Positions 22,988 to 41,500 of a stretch of DNA of 64,000 bases are shown one piece after another (positions within the stretch are counted from its first letter, which is position 1; each line of letters begins with the position of its first letter). Origin of the DNA: Brachycybe producta (lineage: Eukaryota; Arthropoda; Diplopoda; Playtdesmida; Andrognathidae); assembly GCA_036925085.1 (NCBI GenBank), contig JAUPFP010000002.1, positions 12,057,607 through 12,121,606 on the forward strand, read 5' to 3'. The notes under the pieces were generated by a model. The model saw nothing but the letters and a program-made list of their open reading frames with translations. It made no database searches and was not told where the DNA came from. The position numbers and the translations under genes were made by a program.

Positions 22988-23590
22988 GGACCTAGGTGTT
23001 CAACGAGTGAAAGACAGAAAGGAATTTCTCTTGTAAATTGTTTCTGATCTAATTAAATAAATGGTTTATTTTAAAATTCTGACTTAAATTACTGTACATT
23101 ATTGTGGAATGCAAAGAAGAAAAATTTCTCAACTAAATTACCTTGTAGAATCTCGATTAAAAACCTTCGAGTTTCCAAACTCGACCGTGTTCAAGAAAGA
23201 CGTAACATGGGTCCGAGTTTGAAAACCTTTACATTTGCATTACGATTCCATTCACTGTATACACACGCACGCACGCACATTCGTACTCATTTGTACTTGA
23301 TAATTATTATTACTTGCGACGAACGTCAGATCATTTCCTTCCCGTTCCTCAACGATATGAGAGACTCGATTCTCAATAGACAGAGAAAAGACACGATTGT
23401 CACTCGCATTCCATCGACCCAAATCAATTCTAGCTAAAAAAAATTTTCATCTCTCCGATTTCCCCACAATTAGAAAGATGTGCGGCGATTCAAAGCCAAC
23501 TTTCGTTGCGAAGTTGCCGCCGAAGTGCCACCCGAGAAATAAATTAACACGTTCCTTTTCAAATTTAAAACTAGACTTTAAATTCTAAAC
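22988..23590. other. Convergent 3' region between SIRT2 and TMEM63
   Basis: Contains 3' untranslated sequence of both convergent genes. AATAAA at about 23055 could serve SIRT2. No further coding sequence is seen. Confidence 0.6.
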
Positions 23591-26500
23591 CTAGATTGGG
23601 TGCGGTAAAACGTCGCCTCCGCCACCGCCGCCCCCATTTCGTAGCTGTTCTTGTGAATCAAAGTTCTGCATCACTTCCGAATTGACCGCCTGATTCGGTT
23701 TCGAGTAACCCTGATAGAGAGGACGCCCTCTCGACCTCACTCCGTCCAGATCTTCGAACTCCTCTTGAAGGACGCCTACTTCGTCCTCTTGGATGCCATT
23801 CACATTGGTTCCGTATGATCGCGGAATCGTCATCTCTCGAATTGCCCCGTTCGACATCAAATGTCCTTCCGTGCTCAGTACGTTAGGATAAAACTACAAA
23901 AAGGAAAAGGGGGAGTTAAATTACGTTTAATAAAGTGATAGACTCGAGACAAACACACTCGAACGTGGGCCGGCGAGACCGTCGATGGGACATCATCTTC
24001 TCTGTGCGTTCCTCCATAGTGCTAAAATAAAGAAAGACGAAATTGATTCCGTGGGCCAAGAGAGTGATAGAGATAATGTTACCGTGTAGAGAATGGGACT
24101 GAATCCTTTGAACATGTTGAAGAATATTTGACCTATAAAGATGAGCGACGTGATGCAGAAGAAAGTGATCGAAACGATCGTAATGTTCGACAATCCTTTT
24201 AGATTCCACACCCGAAAAAGGAACAGAATTTTAAAAGTTAAAACAGAAAGAACGCATGGAAATGAAGGAGGAGGACGGAGACCAAGAGAGAAAAAAGACT
24301 CGCCATTGCGCATCACCGTGAAGAACAAGATCATGAGCTGAAGGAGAAGAATGGAAAAGACGACAAAGTTGATGGCCGTGGCGTGGATGCTCTTACTGAT
24401 CTTGGACGGTCCATACGCAAAGATTATGTTGTGACGATCCACCAGATGTTTCAGGCACATGTAAACCAAACCTAAACGGGAAAAACCAACGCTTCTTTAC
24501 TGCTTCATTTTGCAACACTCCCTTGAGATGGGCTTTTTGAGAAACTAGAAAGTGGTTTTAGAAACTAGAAGGATAGCTCAATTTCACTTAAGGACACATT
24601 TTCATGTTGATATTTTTCAAAAGTGAAAATACTCTTAAAATGATTTAGAGGTGCTGACTCGTCTAATTTCGAGTTTCTCTTCCTTTTTCCCCGTGAATTC
24701 GAGATTCGTTGATCAAAATAAGCTTTTCACGTCAGTTTAAAAATCACCTAGCTTTAAAAAATGTTTATTTTAAAAGATAAAAACATAAAAATGGCCTTTT
24801 TTAAGTGATTCAGGTAACCAGACAAGAGTTCGAGAGACATTATCATCAGATTCATCACAATAATCACAACGAAATTAGTCTTATTATAAAATTTGCTTTC
24901 GAACTATTTTTCAAGTCGTTTCTGAAGAGCACAAGCTCAACGCATGCGTATCTTCACTACTTAAAAAAACAAAAACGAAACCAACCGAAAGGAGTAATGA
25001 GTGGACACGAGATGCTGTAGACGACCGTGGTGGCGAACACAAGAAGAAACCAAGCGTACTGAGTTCCGAACGGAAACTCCCACAGGATAGACTGAAACGA
25101 AAACAAAACCATAGAAGCTTTGCACGCTCACATGTCCCTCTCGTACGCACCTTTCTGACAAACGGTCTCTCAGCGATCGAACGGGTAGCGCACATTCGAA
25201 CGACGTAAACGAACAACTCAGGGAAACGAATCAATTCGAGCGCCGTTCCGATAAAAGCGCACGTCGTGACGTAATTCACGTAGAAGACGCCATTGTCTGG
25301 AAGAAAGACGCATTCCCATCTCGTGGACTGACCCTTGGATGTGACGGCCCAGTCAACGAACGCCTTCGCACTGATTTAATACGATAAAACGAATATTTAG
25401 GCTTCAATGCATGGAAGACGCGTAAATATAATAGATATAAAAACCCCACCTCGTGAGGCTGAGTGACGGCAGGATGACGATCATGAAAAGAAGGAAGATG
25501 AACGTCTTACGCATAACTGTGTGGTTCTCGCTCGACCGAGTCCAATGGTGAACGAACTGGTCCGAATAAGCGACGAGAACCGGCATCAAAGCCGCCACCG
25601 TCCACAGAAGCAGAGTCGGAAGAAACTGATCCATTACCGGACTCTTATGTTTTACAATGAGGAGTTAAAAACGTTGAGATCATCGCACAGATGAACGAAC
25701 AAAACGAAAGCCTCACCATGTCCTTGATAACGTCGATGACGTCTCTGACGTTGAGACTGTCCAGAGAAGAGATGACGACGATGGGCGTCGTCAAGAAGAA
25801 AAGCAAAACGAACATGAAGAAGTTGATACAGAATCCTCTCAGATACCAATGCTCCGAGTTCGACGACAGATTCTCCCTGCGAATTAAAAACGAACCGATC
25901 GATCGTAGGCACACGAAATAAACAGTGGAGAACCATTTAACACGAAAAAAATAGTCCAGTCCTTTCGGTTTCGTGTGTTAAACAGTTCCCATTGTCCAAA
26001 TACCAACCAATAGATGTCAGACGGATAAGGAGCGCTGGTGACACCCCATCGATATGGCTCCAGAGCGGCAGCAACGCTCGATGTCGGCGGATTTACTCCG
26101 CACTTGCAAGTGTGCTCGTGGTCTCTTCGGATTCTAAAAAAAAAGACCCAAAAGAGGGTGAAATAAAAATCGTAATAATAATAATAATAAAGGTAGAAAT
26201 AAATCACTTGGTGGCCATCTTTTCCGTCTGCAGAGTGACGAAACAGATTCCAAGCGGCCTCTTCAACGATACTTCCTTCTCTCGATCCAAGTCGAGAAGA
26301 ATCGCGTTCTCCTTCTGACTGTAGTAGGTAATCGCATCTTCGTGTCTCGAACGACAGCCGACGCAACAAACGGCCCAACTGCAGAGGAACGGGTGGACGA
26401 GAAGTCGTTCGTTGTTTTTCTTCCAGTATTCTTCCGACCACATTCTAGCCTCATACATGGACTCCCTGTGGCGACACACAACGCCCTACGTTAAAAATTG

Positions 26501-28676
26501 AACGAACCCAGGGAAGGTTGGAGACCGATATGGACCTTTTCTTATCCAAAAGCATCACTTCCTTGATGTTGTACGCTAACTGGATGTCCTGAATAACAGC
26601 ATCTGGATAAGCCTCCCTTCGTTTTTTTATTTAAATAAAACAACACTAAACATGAGGACATGTCTCAATCTGGCTTAGATACAACTGTCTCTCTCTCACA
26701 CACACCTGAAATGTTGCAACAGAATGTTCTTCTTGCAACTTTCCTTCGGTATATCCGTTACCATTAGAGTTCTGGTCACCTAACGTCGTCATCGATCGAA
26801 AAAGAACAAGATAACAGATTAAAAAGACTCGAAGAAAGAGCTCCGGGTTGCTAAAAAAGAAGAACTTAGAAACGAACGTCAGCCTGTTCCTCGAACTTTA
26901 GATTCACTGAGAAATGCCTCATGAAGTAAACTCCGATGGGTAGAAAGAGAACGGAAAGTAGAACGTGGATCCAAAGCCAAGGTGACCTCGAAAGTAATAA
27001 ACAGAGATCGAAAAACATTAGACCGAAAGATGAACATATAGACGAGTTAAAATTATGGAACTAACGCCGGATCCAGGTTGATCATCGTCGTGTGTCCAAA
27101 GTGAGTGGCCTCACCAACTAAAATAAAAAACACACTTTGCGTACTTAGAATATTTACTTTAAATGAGAAGAACATTCTTAATTTAAAGCCATATATTATT
27201 AAAACATCGTTCAAACTCTCGATATTCATCTTTTGTAATGTGAAGAACTAACCAAGTTTGATTTTTTTTTTAGTAAATGAATCCCTCTTAAACAGATTTT
27301 CACGTTGATTTCTTTACAAATTTCATTTTTTATAAAAGAAAACCTTTTTAAAAATATGTTTTAAAGCTTTGGAAACATGACTGCCATATGGGCAGATGAT
27401 TTCCAAATTTCAAAAATGCAAGAATTAAGAGAAATTGAAATAATGTTACACGGCTTATTTTTAGCCAATATAGAGATTTGTATTTGAAGTGGAGCAGACA
27501 ACCAGAATCACTACTTTTTGATATGAGTACTATATATTTTTTAATATCAAAAAGTCAAATTTTATGATATCAAAAAGTAACTTCTTGATAAAAAAGACGA
27601 CTTTTTTAATATAAAAACTGCGTTCTGTTTTTGATATAAAGGGAATCATTACTCGCCAAATAAAAAATTATCAACTGGAAACTGTTTAACACGAAATGGA
27701 ACAGACTGAAATATTTTCTAGGAGTTAAAACGTATTTCCTTTTAAAAGAAATAATTATGCTACGCATTATTTACAAACTATTTTTTATTAGATAACAACG
27801 CAATGTGAGAACCCCATAGAGAAGGGGAAAATACAAACCAGGAGTCCCTTGGAAATTGACGGGAAGAACGATGACGAGACTGACGACGGTGACCAACGAC
27901 ATGAAAGCGATGATGTAACGTTGAAAAGATAAGTACTGAATCGCATCCGATCCATTACGACGCAAAATGTGTCGATCTCTGTTTCAGACAAGAAAATCAA
28001 AATATTATAACATTTATTTCAAGTCTAATTATACCAAGTTTAATTATAGCACTTACTTTACTCGAAATATGGCTCCGACCCAAGAACAGAAACCCTAAAA
28101 TGAGAGAGAAAAAAAAAAAAAAACGGTCATCATCTATGACACTAACCAGCACCAAAAATTTAGAAAAGAGAACCTTGTCGACTAGAAGAGTGACGTCTCG
28201 AGGTTCCGAAGATGCCTCTCGATCCCGATCGACGTTGGACGACGGCTGACCATCCACATCTCCGTAGAACAGTTGAGTCCACCTACAAACGAAACAGAAA
28301 CATCAAAATGAAAACACACGAAAGCAAACAACGAAAAAAAAAACACGTTCAAAAGAAAAAACAAGGACCTCCGATCGTTCTTTTGTACCAATGCGATGCG
28401 GCCGTAGTTCCACGCATTCTTCCTTAAAACGGCGAACAGAAACAGAAGCAACTGAAAGAAAAGAAAACGAAACGATATCAAAATTTAATGTTTACGCAGA
28501 ATGTCAGGTTAGGTTTATTAGATGTAAACCAGCCAGATGACGAAATTGATGAGAAAGTTCTGCGGAATCCCCTGAAACGCCTTGGTGATGACCAAAGTGG
28601 TATTGCGTCTCGAAATGGAGTTGCAATCGACCGTCTCGTTACCCGAATTGGCTCCCAAACGCATCGTCAAATCCAT
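23591..28676 (-). CDS. TMEM63: TMEM63/CSC1 (OSCA-type) mechanosensitive cation channel
   Basis: OSCA/TMEM63 channels are TMEM16-fold proteins opened by membrane tension or osmotic shock. Exons run leftwards from Met 28676 to the stop at 23591. Ordered landmarks: luminal N terminus with N-glycosylation sites, first helix ([10 protein letters not shown], then [21 protein letters not shown]), [45 protein letters not shown], the cytosolic RRM-like part ([29 protein letters not shown]), [17 protein letters not shown], the pore helices ([47 protein letters not shown]), [13 protein letters not shown] and KHLVDRHNI. Animal genomes often hold TMEM63A, B and C; this cannot be assigned. The unconserved tail ends with eight Gly. 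An acceptor just before Met 28676 suggests a 5' untranslated exon upstream. An intron at about 27122-27845 is long and repeat-bearing. Confidence 0.95.
24535..24805. repeat. Family A repeat in a TMEM63 intron
   Basis: Left arm carries AGAAACTAGAAGGATAGCTC and ATGTTGATATTTTTCAAAA; right arm carries TTTATTTTAAAAGATAAAAA and AAGTGATTCAG. Both arms match the family core in opposite orientation. Confidence 0.7.
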
Positions 28677-29565
28677 TCTGTAGACGATAATACGTAAAAA
28701 ATGAAGGAGTCGGCAATTGCAGCCTTTTCTGAAAATGACGTCATCGATCATTATATCTAACCTAATTCCATTATTATTACTAATCAAAATTGAACGGTTT
28801 CTAGTCGTTTTAAATGAACTTTCTCTATTTAATCACACTCAAACTCAATTCTTACCTAATATTCCTTCAAAATCACGGAAAAATCATTGTTTTCGCCTCG
28901 ATTAATGACGAATTACAAGAACAGAACGAAAAAAAAATGACCAAAAAAAAAGACGTTCCGAAACAGCTGCAAGATGGCGCACGATATCGTAAAAAGTATC
29001 GATATTATTACGTTCAATAAACAAGAAAAGAAAAATACGTAGCCCCGTAAAGGACATACCAACGTTTGTTTCTTAACCTGTGAAAAACTCTCAAAACTAT
29101 TAGGCCCTACTATATTATGCTACAACCTACAACATATGAAAACAAATTAGATACAAATTTCTAAAATCACACACACGTAAACAAGCTACATATTTTTAAA
29201 TATACAAATAGTCAATTATAAACATCAAAATTAACAAAAAAAAATAGCCGAAATTACTGCTCCCTAACTTGTTGCAATAATTACGCAGTAAAAATTTATT
29301 ATTTTTATTACTGTACCTATAAAATTTACTAACAAATTACAAAAATGTTCATATCCTTTGCAGAGCTTCGTACTATCTCTTCCAGCTACTATTGATAATA
29401 TCGATACGACTATCATCAGAGAGATAGATATCGATATCATCAGCTGAGACAGGAAAAAAACGTCAAATGAGGTAAGAAAAACACAAATGAATTCTACATC
29501 TAGTGAGACTTTTTCATTTTTTGTGGGGTTTTTTTCTTCTCACTCGCTTCCTCTACAAGTAAATC
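28677..29565. other. Divergent promoter region TMEM63/MEA1
   Basis: AT-rich, about 890 bp between two divergent start codons. Tandem GATATCGAT-type strings occur at 29395-29445 (TATCGATACGACTATCATC, ATATCGATATCATC). A 5' untranslated exon of TMEM63 probably lies here. No coding sequence was recognised. Confidence 0.5.
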
Positions 29566-30266
29566 ATGGCTCCATCGGTGACAGACAATCCCTCAGGTGG
29601 GAGGTCCGAAGAGGACAGAGATGTGCTGGACACGAACGGAACTCAACAACATCTAATGACAATGGGCACCACAACAACCACCTTCGGTGGTTTCAGTTCG
29701 GACGAAGAGGATTACGATGTGGACAATGATGAAGAAGAGGAGGCGGCAGCCGAGGACGAGGAGACATTCGAATCCCACGGCTACGTACTGTTACCTCAAG
29801 AACCTCCACCATCAAACACAGATGTAGACGACCACCAACCAGTTACAAACGTAAAGAAACATCACAACAGTACCGAATAAAACGCGTAACAAAATTTCTC
29901 TCACAGGACACACTTTCATTAGAGTGCACTTTAGAAGAAGATGTTGGGGAAGAAGTGGCATCGACAGCGGTAGAACAACTCCATGCGTCGATCAGTTCCT
30001 CCATCGTCACACATGAACTTCACAGCATTCCAATGGATCAAGGCGAGTCTGCCGATCACATCTCAACGTTCGACTTCATGATAATAACGTCGTAACTTTT
30101 GGTTTCAGAACGTATCGATAAGATCAAGGCCGCGATGGTTGGATTCACGTTGCCTAGTTCGTCGATTCCTCCATGGGCCAGCGTCGTACCAGAAGACCGA
30201 TGGAAAGAATTTTTACTAAACGACAAAAGTCAAGATAGTCGTCGAGCAACTCAAGACCAAACCTAA
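29566..30266 (+). CDS. MEA1: MEA1 (male-enhanced antigen 1) homologue
   Basis: Small acidic protein of uncertain biochemical function, conserved in animals and named from testis expression in mammals. Three exons: 29566-29850, 29907-30042, 30109-30266; 192 residues. The N-terminal half is acidic and low complexity (Asp/Glu runs at residues 45-70). The family core appears as HSIPMDQ followed by IKAAMVGFTLPSSSIPPWA and EDRWKEFL, matching the MEA1 pattern of IPMD, MAGVSLP, PAWA and the final W-E-V/F. The second intron uses a GC donor (CAAG then GCGAGT); the only GT alternative I could place gives a stop. Convergent with the B56 gene. Confidence 0.88.
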
Positions 30267-31715
30267 TTTAAAAACACGAAAAAAACAAAACGAAAAGAAA
30301 AAACATGTTTTCCATATTCATTATACTTTTTATTAGTTAATATTATTTGGGCCACTTTTCCTTTTGTGCAGTTTTGGCCCCCCTACCGATTCCCCAATTT
30401 CATTTTTCACTTCCAAGTTTAACTGTAAAGGAAAGAGCAAGAGAGATAAAAGTACACTTTTTGTACTTTGTTTCGATTTTGAGAGAACAATTTGCTTTCA
30501 AAACGCTTCCCCCTCCCTCTTCATTTTCACAAAAAGAAAAAAATGGAATGCACTAGAAAAGTAGAAGTTTCAAAAAGAAATTGCAGATGCAAAATGTTAA
30601 TCCCAGGCCAATTCGCTTCGATACTTTCGCTTCCGTCACCAAAACTAAAAACAGGAAAGGACAAAAACGACACCTCCCCTTCCCCCTCGAAAGGGATTCT
30701 TACTTCATAATCTAACAAGACAAACTGCACCAATTTTGCATCACGATTAACAATTCCAATTCTCACAATAAATTTGGGAAATAAAATTGTTTGAAAATTA
30801 AACTTCAATGTTTCTTTTACACAAGTTAAACACACATTGAGAGGCTACTTTTGAAGACAAAGATACAAAAAACAAAAAGATTAAACCGAACCTACAACGA
30901 ATGGATTTCCCGGCCCAATAATTGCCAGTTAGGGTTAGGATTCAAGATTAACCAAAAATTCAAAGCGTGCCGATACGAAAGGTGTACACACACACGTATG
31001 AGAGAGATAAGAGAAATTTCACAGTTTATCATTCTCTCGAGATTGGAATGTTGCTTCGAAGGAGCGATTCGAGCTATTGAGCAAAACGACCGGCAAATTC
31101 GCAACGTTGTCACTTTCGTACCGGATAAAGAAAAAACGGGAATCGTGGAATAAAACACAATCTAGAACTATATACATGTACAGTAGCGAAAATTAGGAAA
31201 TAAGCTACAAAAGCTCATTCATCCAAGTTCACATTCTAACAACAATTACGGGTTTTCTTTTTCCTCCCGGGCCACTAACACAGACATCGCGTCCACCACC
31301 GACACCCCAAAGAGCCCATCATCTAGCCCTCGATGCAACAATGAGCAAAAGTGATTCTCTGGAAAAAGCCGAGGAAGTGAGATCTACGGAAACGTTCTAA
31401 CGGTAAACGAGACACCTCCCGAGCGAGGACTAGGGGGGGAGTCTCTCTCTTCACGTTGTCGAAATCCAGTTACAAGAAGTTCCACCTTTACCGGAATACT
31501 TGCCGTGTTATCACCTTTCCGTAAAGAAGGGGGTCGTATGTGGGTGATCAACGTGACAAGAGTAAAAGACCAAGATGACTTCCGAGCTTCTCTTTTCTGG
31601 AATAAAGGGGAGGAGGGATGGGCAGCAGCGGCGGCAGCAGCAGCAACATCTCGTCGTCGGCCATTTTCCGCGTGTCTACGGGAGGAGGAGGAGGCGACGC
31701 CAGCAGCCGTAGGAA
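30267..31715. other. Convergent 3' region MEA1/B56
   Basis: Mixed AT-rich and simple sequence, including GCAGCAGCGGCGG-type triplets (31620-31700) just left of the B56 stop codon. It most likely holds both 3' untranslated regions. Open frames here show no family signature. Confidence 0.6.
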
Positions 31716-36893
<5,178 letters not shown>

Positions 36894-36907
36894 TTGAGCG
36901 CCAAATT

Positions 36908-37180
36908 ATGAATGGTATTTCTTTATACCGCAATTTCGACCAACTACGTACGCAACGAAATGACATCGAAATAACTCATCCATTCGTCAACGTCCTTACA
37001 AAATTGCGTCGATACTCGGTCATCCATATGCTGCTATGGTTGACAGCAGCTACAGTGGTGTACGATTTGAGCAAACGACCATTCTTTATGTGGTCGGTTG
37101 CAATGCCAATGGTTGTGCCACTCCTCAAAGGAACCAGAACGTTCTTTGGCGAACGAGCCTGGATGAACAACAACAAGTAA
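36908..37180 (+). CDS. Unrecognised 90-residue membrane protein ORF divergent from B56
   Basis: An uninterrupted 90-codon frame beginning 14 bp from the B56 start codon on the other strand. I do not recognise the family. The first 30 residues are polar (NFDQLRTQRNDIEITHP), then two hydrophobic stretches follow (VIHMLLWLTAATVVYDL at about 40-56 and FFMWSVAMPMVVPLL at about 60-74), separated by KRP and followed by a basic end. That pattern suits a small two-pass membrane protein, perhaps of mitochondria or ER. Codon choice is not low complexity. No acceptable intron is needed. The coding claim is an inference from length, position and hydrophobicity. Confidence 0.5.
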   Translation: MNGISLYRNFDQLRTQRNDIEITHPFVNVLTKLRRYSVIHMLLWLTAATVVYDLSKRPFFMWSVAMPMVVPLLKGTRTFFGERAWMNNNK

Positions 37181-37212
37181 ACTAACAATCCATTCAGAAA
37201 AAAAGAGTTGGA

Positions 37213-38183
37213 TTAAACCTTCTCCGGTCCAGGCTGTTTGAAAACGACCGTAGTGGGACTGGGCAAAGCAGTTCGAGAACGTGATGTGTAAGGTACAGGA
37301 AGAGGAGAAGGTCGCTTGATCTCGTACTTTTTTGTTGAAATCGAATGCGGTCGCTTTGAGTCTTTGGACCTACAATCGTTGACGATCGTCGGCGTCACGT
37401 CCAACTTCCGGCGTCTCACATCGGGCTGTGTCCTTTCGTACCATCGACCAGCTTCACCTCCGCCTTCTGCTTCTCTTTCATTTCCGTCCACTGTCGAATA
37501 TGTTGGTTTCGTGCTATGACAGGCGATTCTTTTAAATTCGTGTCCTTTGTCACCTTGACATAAAATAGAAACCAATCGATAATAAACTTTTTCCGCTCAT
37601 TAAACTAACAAAAGACGGTGTGGAACTCTGACTCAAGATGAAATCGATCGCACTACTTTACCTGAGAACGGTAAAGGGTCCTTTCGATTTGTCGACATTG
37701 GATGACCTCGTCGCCCATCGTCATGATCTTCGACCCCCGTCTGAACCTGAGCATCTTTAAAGCGTGCACCTTTCAAACATACTGCCTTAATCAATAAATC
37801 ATCATAAATACAGAAGCATAGCATGGAATAATACGAGAAGGTTGAGGAGTAGAGATGTGAAAGCGTGACGGTGGCATCTTCAGTGGGCGGGGGGTCGTCC
37901 TTCTCCCCATTTGGTACAGCTGAAGGAGCTCGTTGTGCTTCTTTCGATTCCTGGGAACGGGTAAGAACCTCTCTCCTTCGTCTTCTCGATCGCAGTCACA
38001 GCCTGCTAACGTAATTCCTGCGAGGGGAGAGGCTTCATTCCAAACGGTCCAAATGTCATCGTGAGTGAAGTCGGCTCTTCGTCGCAGCTGTCGATAATCG
38101 GCAGTTGACGAACGAATTTCACGACAAAGGTCTGGAGACAACCACTTGTAACTCAAACGATATTCACTTTTGCGATGAACCAT
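37213..38183 (-). CDS. Unrecognised basic protein, possibly centriole-associated
   Basis: Three coding exons: from Met 38183 to about 37840 (MVHRKSEYRLSYKW), about 37775-37667 (GARFKDAQVQTGVED) and about 37556-37213, the last ending VVFKQPGPEKV. The 37667/37556 junction is phase 1 with a good donor (TCAG then GTAAAG); the first junction probably uses the donor before ATTATTCC. About 270 residues, rich in Arg, Pro and Ser, with no membrane segment or signal. The SEYxxxFxW-like start loosely resembles repeats of the centriole protein MDM1, but I would not assign it. A perfect X-box lies about 615 bp upstream. Real as a gene, function unknown. Confidence 0.6.
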
Positions 38184-38798
38184 AGCTCCCAATATCAATA
38201 ACAGGAAAAGCAAGCGACAGTACAGAGAACACACCTATGTCACGGTATAAGATTACAGTGTGCTTGTGTAAAGTTGACCGTAGCACCTTAGATTATTACC
38301 TTCCGGAACGTAATAGTCTAAGCTAGCACTAAAGACGAAAAAATGAAATCGACGGCGGTGGAAGAGAAATCATTGTCGGCAGCCTGGACCCTGCGCCCAT
38401 AAAAAATCGGCGGCGCTCAGCGGGTGACTATGAGTTTGTAATAAAAAAAAAACTAACGGCGGCGGCTTCCACCTCTACAAAAGGTGTGTTTGTAGCGCCC
38501 TCTGGCGTACGTGGGCAACATCAGAAGTGAAATAATTTCAAAGACCCTATTGTGAGATCAGCCAAATGGGGAGACCATGTCTTCTTTGCAGGTCACACAG
38601 CCTAAAAAAGCAGACGAAATTGACAAATCGTTTTCTATCTCGTTGTTTTTGTCCAGATATAGGTTCAAAGAAAACGTGATTCACTTCCGGACACTGCATT
38701 CTGTACCGTGAAGCAACCGAGTGCAATCAACTCTACTCATATCCTGAAAAAAAATAATATTTCGATTTGTATTTGCATGGTAATGAGGGCTACACGTA

Positions 38799-38812
38799 GT
38801 TGCCATGGAAAC
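38799..38812. promoter_or_regulatory. Perfect RFX X-box
   Basis: GTTGCCATGGAAAC is a textbook X-box with two half sites and a 2-nt spacer. It is about 615 bp upstream of the start codon of the unrecognised minus-strand gene (37213-38183), the only nearby gene that faces away from it. RFX factors acting through X-boxes switch on ciliary genes across animals. Linking this site to that gene is inference. Confidence 0.5.
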
Positions 38813-41500
38813 TGTGACGTACACCGTAGATCATGAGACCGTTTGAGCCAAGGGGAACGACACAGTGGGCGTGAACATCGTACAGTGTGGCAAGTTATCC
38901 TTATTTTACTGAATTTTCAGAATTCAGTTTTATTTTGGACATCCAGTACAACGCGGTAAAAAAAAACGTAAAACGCCTTCCATCTATACATTCTGCAGTG
39001 AATCTTGTACAAGATTTTCTTCAATGTCGTCCCCCTTGATTTGAGTTCATATTTAAGTTGTTAATTTTGATCAATAGATGGCAGCAGTGTTACTAAACAA
39101 TTATCACACTCTATTAAATTCTATATAGAGGCTCTATATAAAATGCACTATATAAACGATCTTCTAGTAATCAGTGATTGCCGACTTCGAGGGGCAACCC
39201 GAAATAATAACATGTGCTAAGCTGCAATAATAACATTTGTAAACTGGTAAAATGTTTAGTCAGTGCCGACCCACCGTAATATTTTGCATATAAATTTTGT
39301 TTACATTGCAAAGGGACCACCTGTGACCCAAATGACGAAGAAGCCCTACGTAGTTCATTTTTAGAACGAAACAGATAAATCATCATCTTGCAAAATTCAA
39401 TTGACTTTTCAAATTAAAAGACGATCATCCTTAACCAAAGGGCCCCTTTTTATTAATTGAGCCAACAGCCCAAACCCTCCTCCTTTCCCCTTTCATCATC
39501 TTTCTATTTAATATGAACACTCCCTCTCTCTCTCTCTCTCTTTCTCTCTCTGGAGTCCATAGAATATGAATACTGACTCATGTTCTTCTTATTTTTTCCC
39601 TTATATCCGAATTCAAAATGTCATAGAGGGCCCCCCTTTCTGTAGACCCCTAAATAAAGCTTCATCAATGTTGCCCTCCCTTTTCACCTCCCCCAATCGT
39701 TCTCTCTATTCTTGTCTTTCATTTGCCATTGCTGTTGTATACAAGCGGCGGCAAACTTTCTCTTTTCTATCTCTTTTTTTTTCTCTCTCTCTCACTCACT
39801 TCTTGAATGTGGTGATGTTGCATCCTGTGAATGTATAGCGATGCATTATAAAGAAGAGAGAAGGACGAGAGAGAGAGAGAGAGAGAGATAGAAAAGGGAT
39901 AGAACGAGAGAGAGAAAGAACTGCATGCTCCAGCAGTCAGTCAGTCCTTTTGCTTTTTCCTATGTGTGTCTATAGGTTTTCCTATATAGCAAATACATAT
40001 ATCTATCCCCACGTATCCACTCTATATGGCAGCCAAATTGGATTAAGGGAAGCATTAAGAGAGAAAGACCTAGCGCTGATTGCAAATGGAATTTCTCTCG
40101 TTTTCGCCCTATAGCTACTCTTTCTCTCTCTCTCTCTCTATTTCTATCTCATCTACTATATATATACGTATATATATATGAGACCTACTACGATATATTC
40201 TATGTGTGTATGGCACCGCGCGATGATAGATTTACAAGTATTGGAGCACCTGAGGGGGGAAAAAAGGGGGACGAAGGTGGGAGAAAAAATAGGGGTGGAA
40301 GAACTTCCTTCTTTTGGCAAATTGAGTGGAGATTGGGGTTGTAATGAAGGGAGGAGGAGGGAGGGGGAGAAGAAGAAGAAGAATAGGAGGAGGAGAAGGC
40401 GCTCTCACAAGTTGAAAGGAAGTGATGAAATTGGGGAGGGGGGCTCGTGTAGATGGGGCCAGAGGGGCCTTGGGGATCATCCTCCAAATTCCTTTCAAAC
40501 CTCCTCAAATAAGTTAACCCTTATATATAGAGGTGGATTCGCAATTGAGCTGGGATTCTAGACAAAAATATAAGGACAACTTCCAATGGGGAATAATATC
40601 TTTTCACTTTGTTCATATTTAAAAGGAAGAAGAAAAAAAAACACACAGATTTTGAAAGAAACAACAACTTCATAAAAAAAAGATTGACGAAGAAGAAGAA
40701 GAATTGGGGAGTTTTTTTTTTTCAAAATGTGAATAGTTGTCAAACTGTTTAATCGAATCTATTATCTAAGGACATAATTGAAAACAGAAAACACAAAAAA
40801 ATCTTCGTTTTTTTCTTCTTTTCTGACACTTTTTTTTAGAAATTGGAAAATAAAATCAAAATATAAATAACCTGCAGTTACCAAAAGTGCCCCCCCCCCC
40901 CGAAAAAAAACACTATATTTGTAATTTTAGAAGGTGGCAAAATTGGAAAAGACAAAAAATTCTTGATTGTTTTTTTGTTTTTTTTTTTATAAAAAATGAG
41001 TTTTTTTTTTGGTTGGAAAAGAAGTTCTCATTAATTAACATTTAGTTCAAAATTAATATTTAATTACTAGAAATATTCGAAAATGAAAAAGAAGAAGAAT
41101 AAGAGACAAAGACGATTTACACTAAAAAAATGAAAACACAAACAGTTATTATTTTTGTATGTATAACATGAATCCCAATCGCAATTTAGAGACGGGATCG
41201 ATATTGATATGCGTTTTTTTCCTTTTTTTCTCCCCCAATTCTCTTCTTATGCTCTTATTATTAAATGTATTGAAATTAGAAGAGAGAAGATAAATTCCAA
41301 TGCAATTGAAACACAAACGGGACAAACTCTTTTCTATCGCCGTCCTATCTCTCATCTCTCTCCATTCTTCCGACCCGAATCTTTCTCGTGAATCTCAAAG
41401 CCTTAAAACCAAATATTGGCATATGTATATGTGTATGCTAATGATGTGTGTATGTATAACGTGTGTATAGGTGTGTTTATAAGAATCGGCACTTTTACAG
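38813..41500. other. Intergenic with CT/GA microsatellites, no gene seen
   Basis: Repeated TC/AG tracts at 39521-39560, 39870-39890 and 40118-40141, plus A- and T-homopolymers (around 40700-41020) and a G/A-rich stretch at 40240-40400. Open frames through the microsatellites are low complexity. This is the downstream flank of Prop1. Confidence 0.7.

Noticed and set aside
40178..40561. 127-residue Glu/Lys-rich open frame
   Set aside because: Low-complexity G/A-rich sequence; no splice structure and opposite frames equally open.
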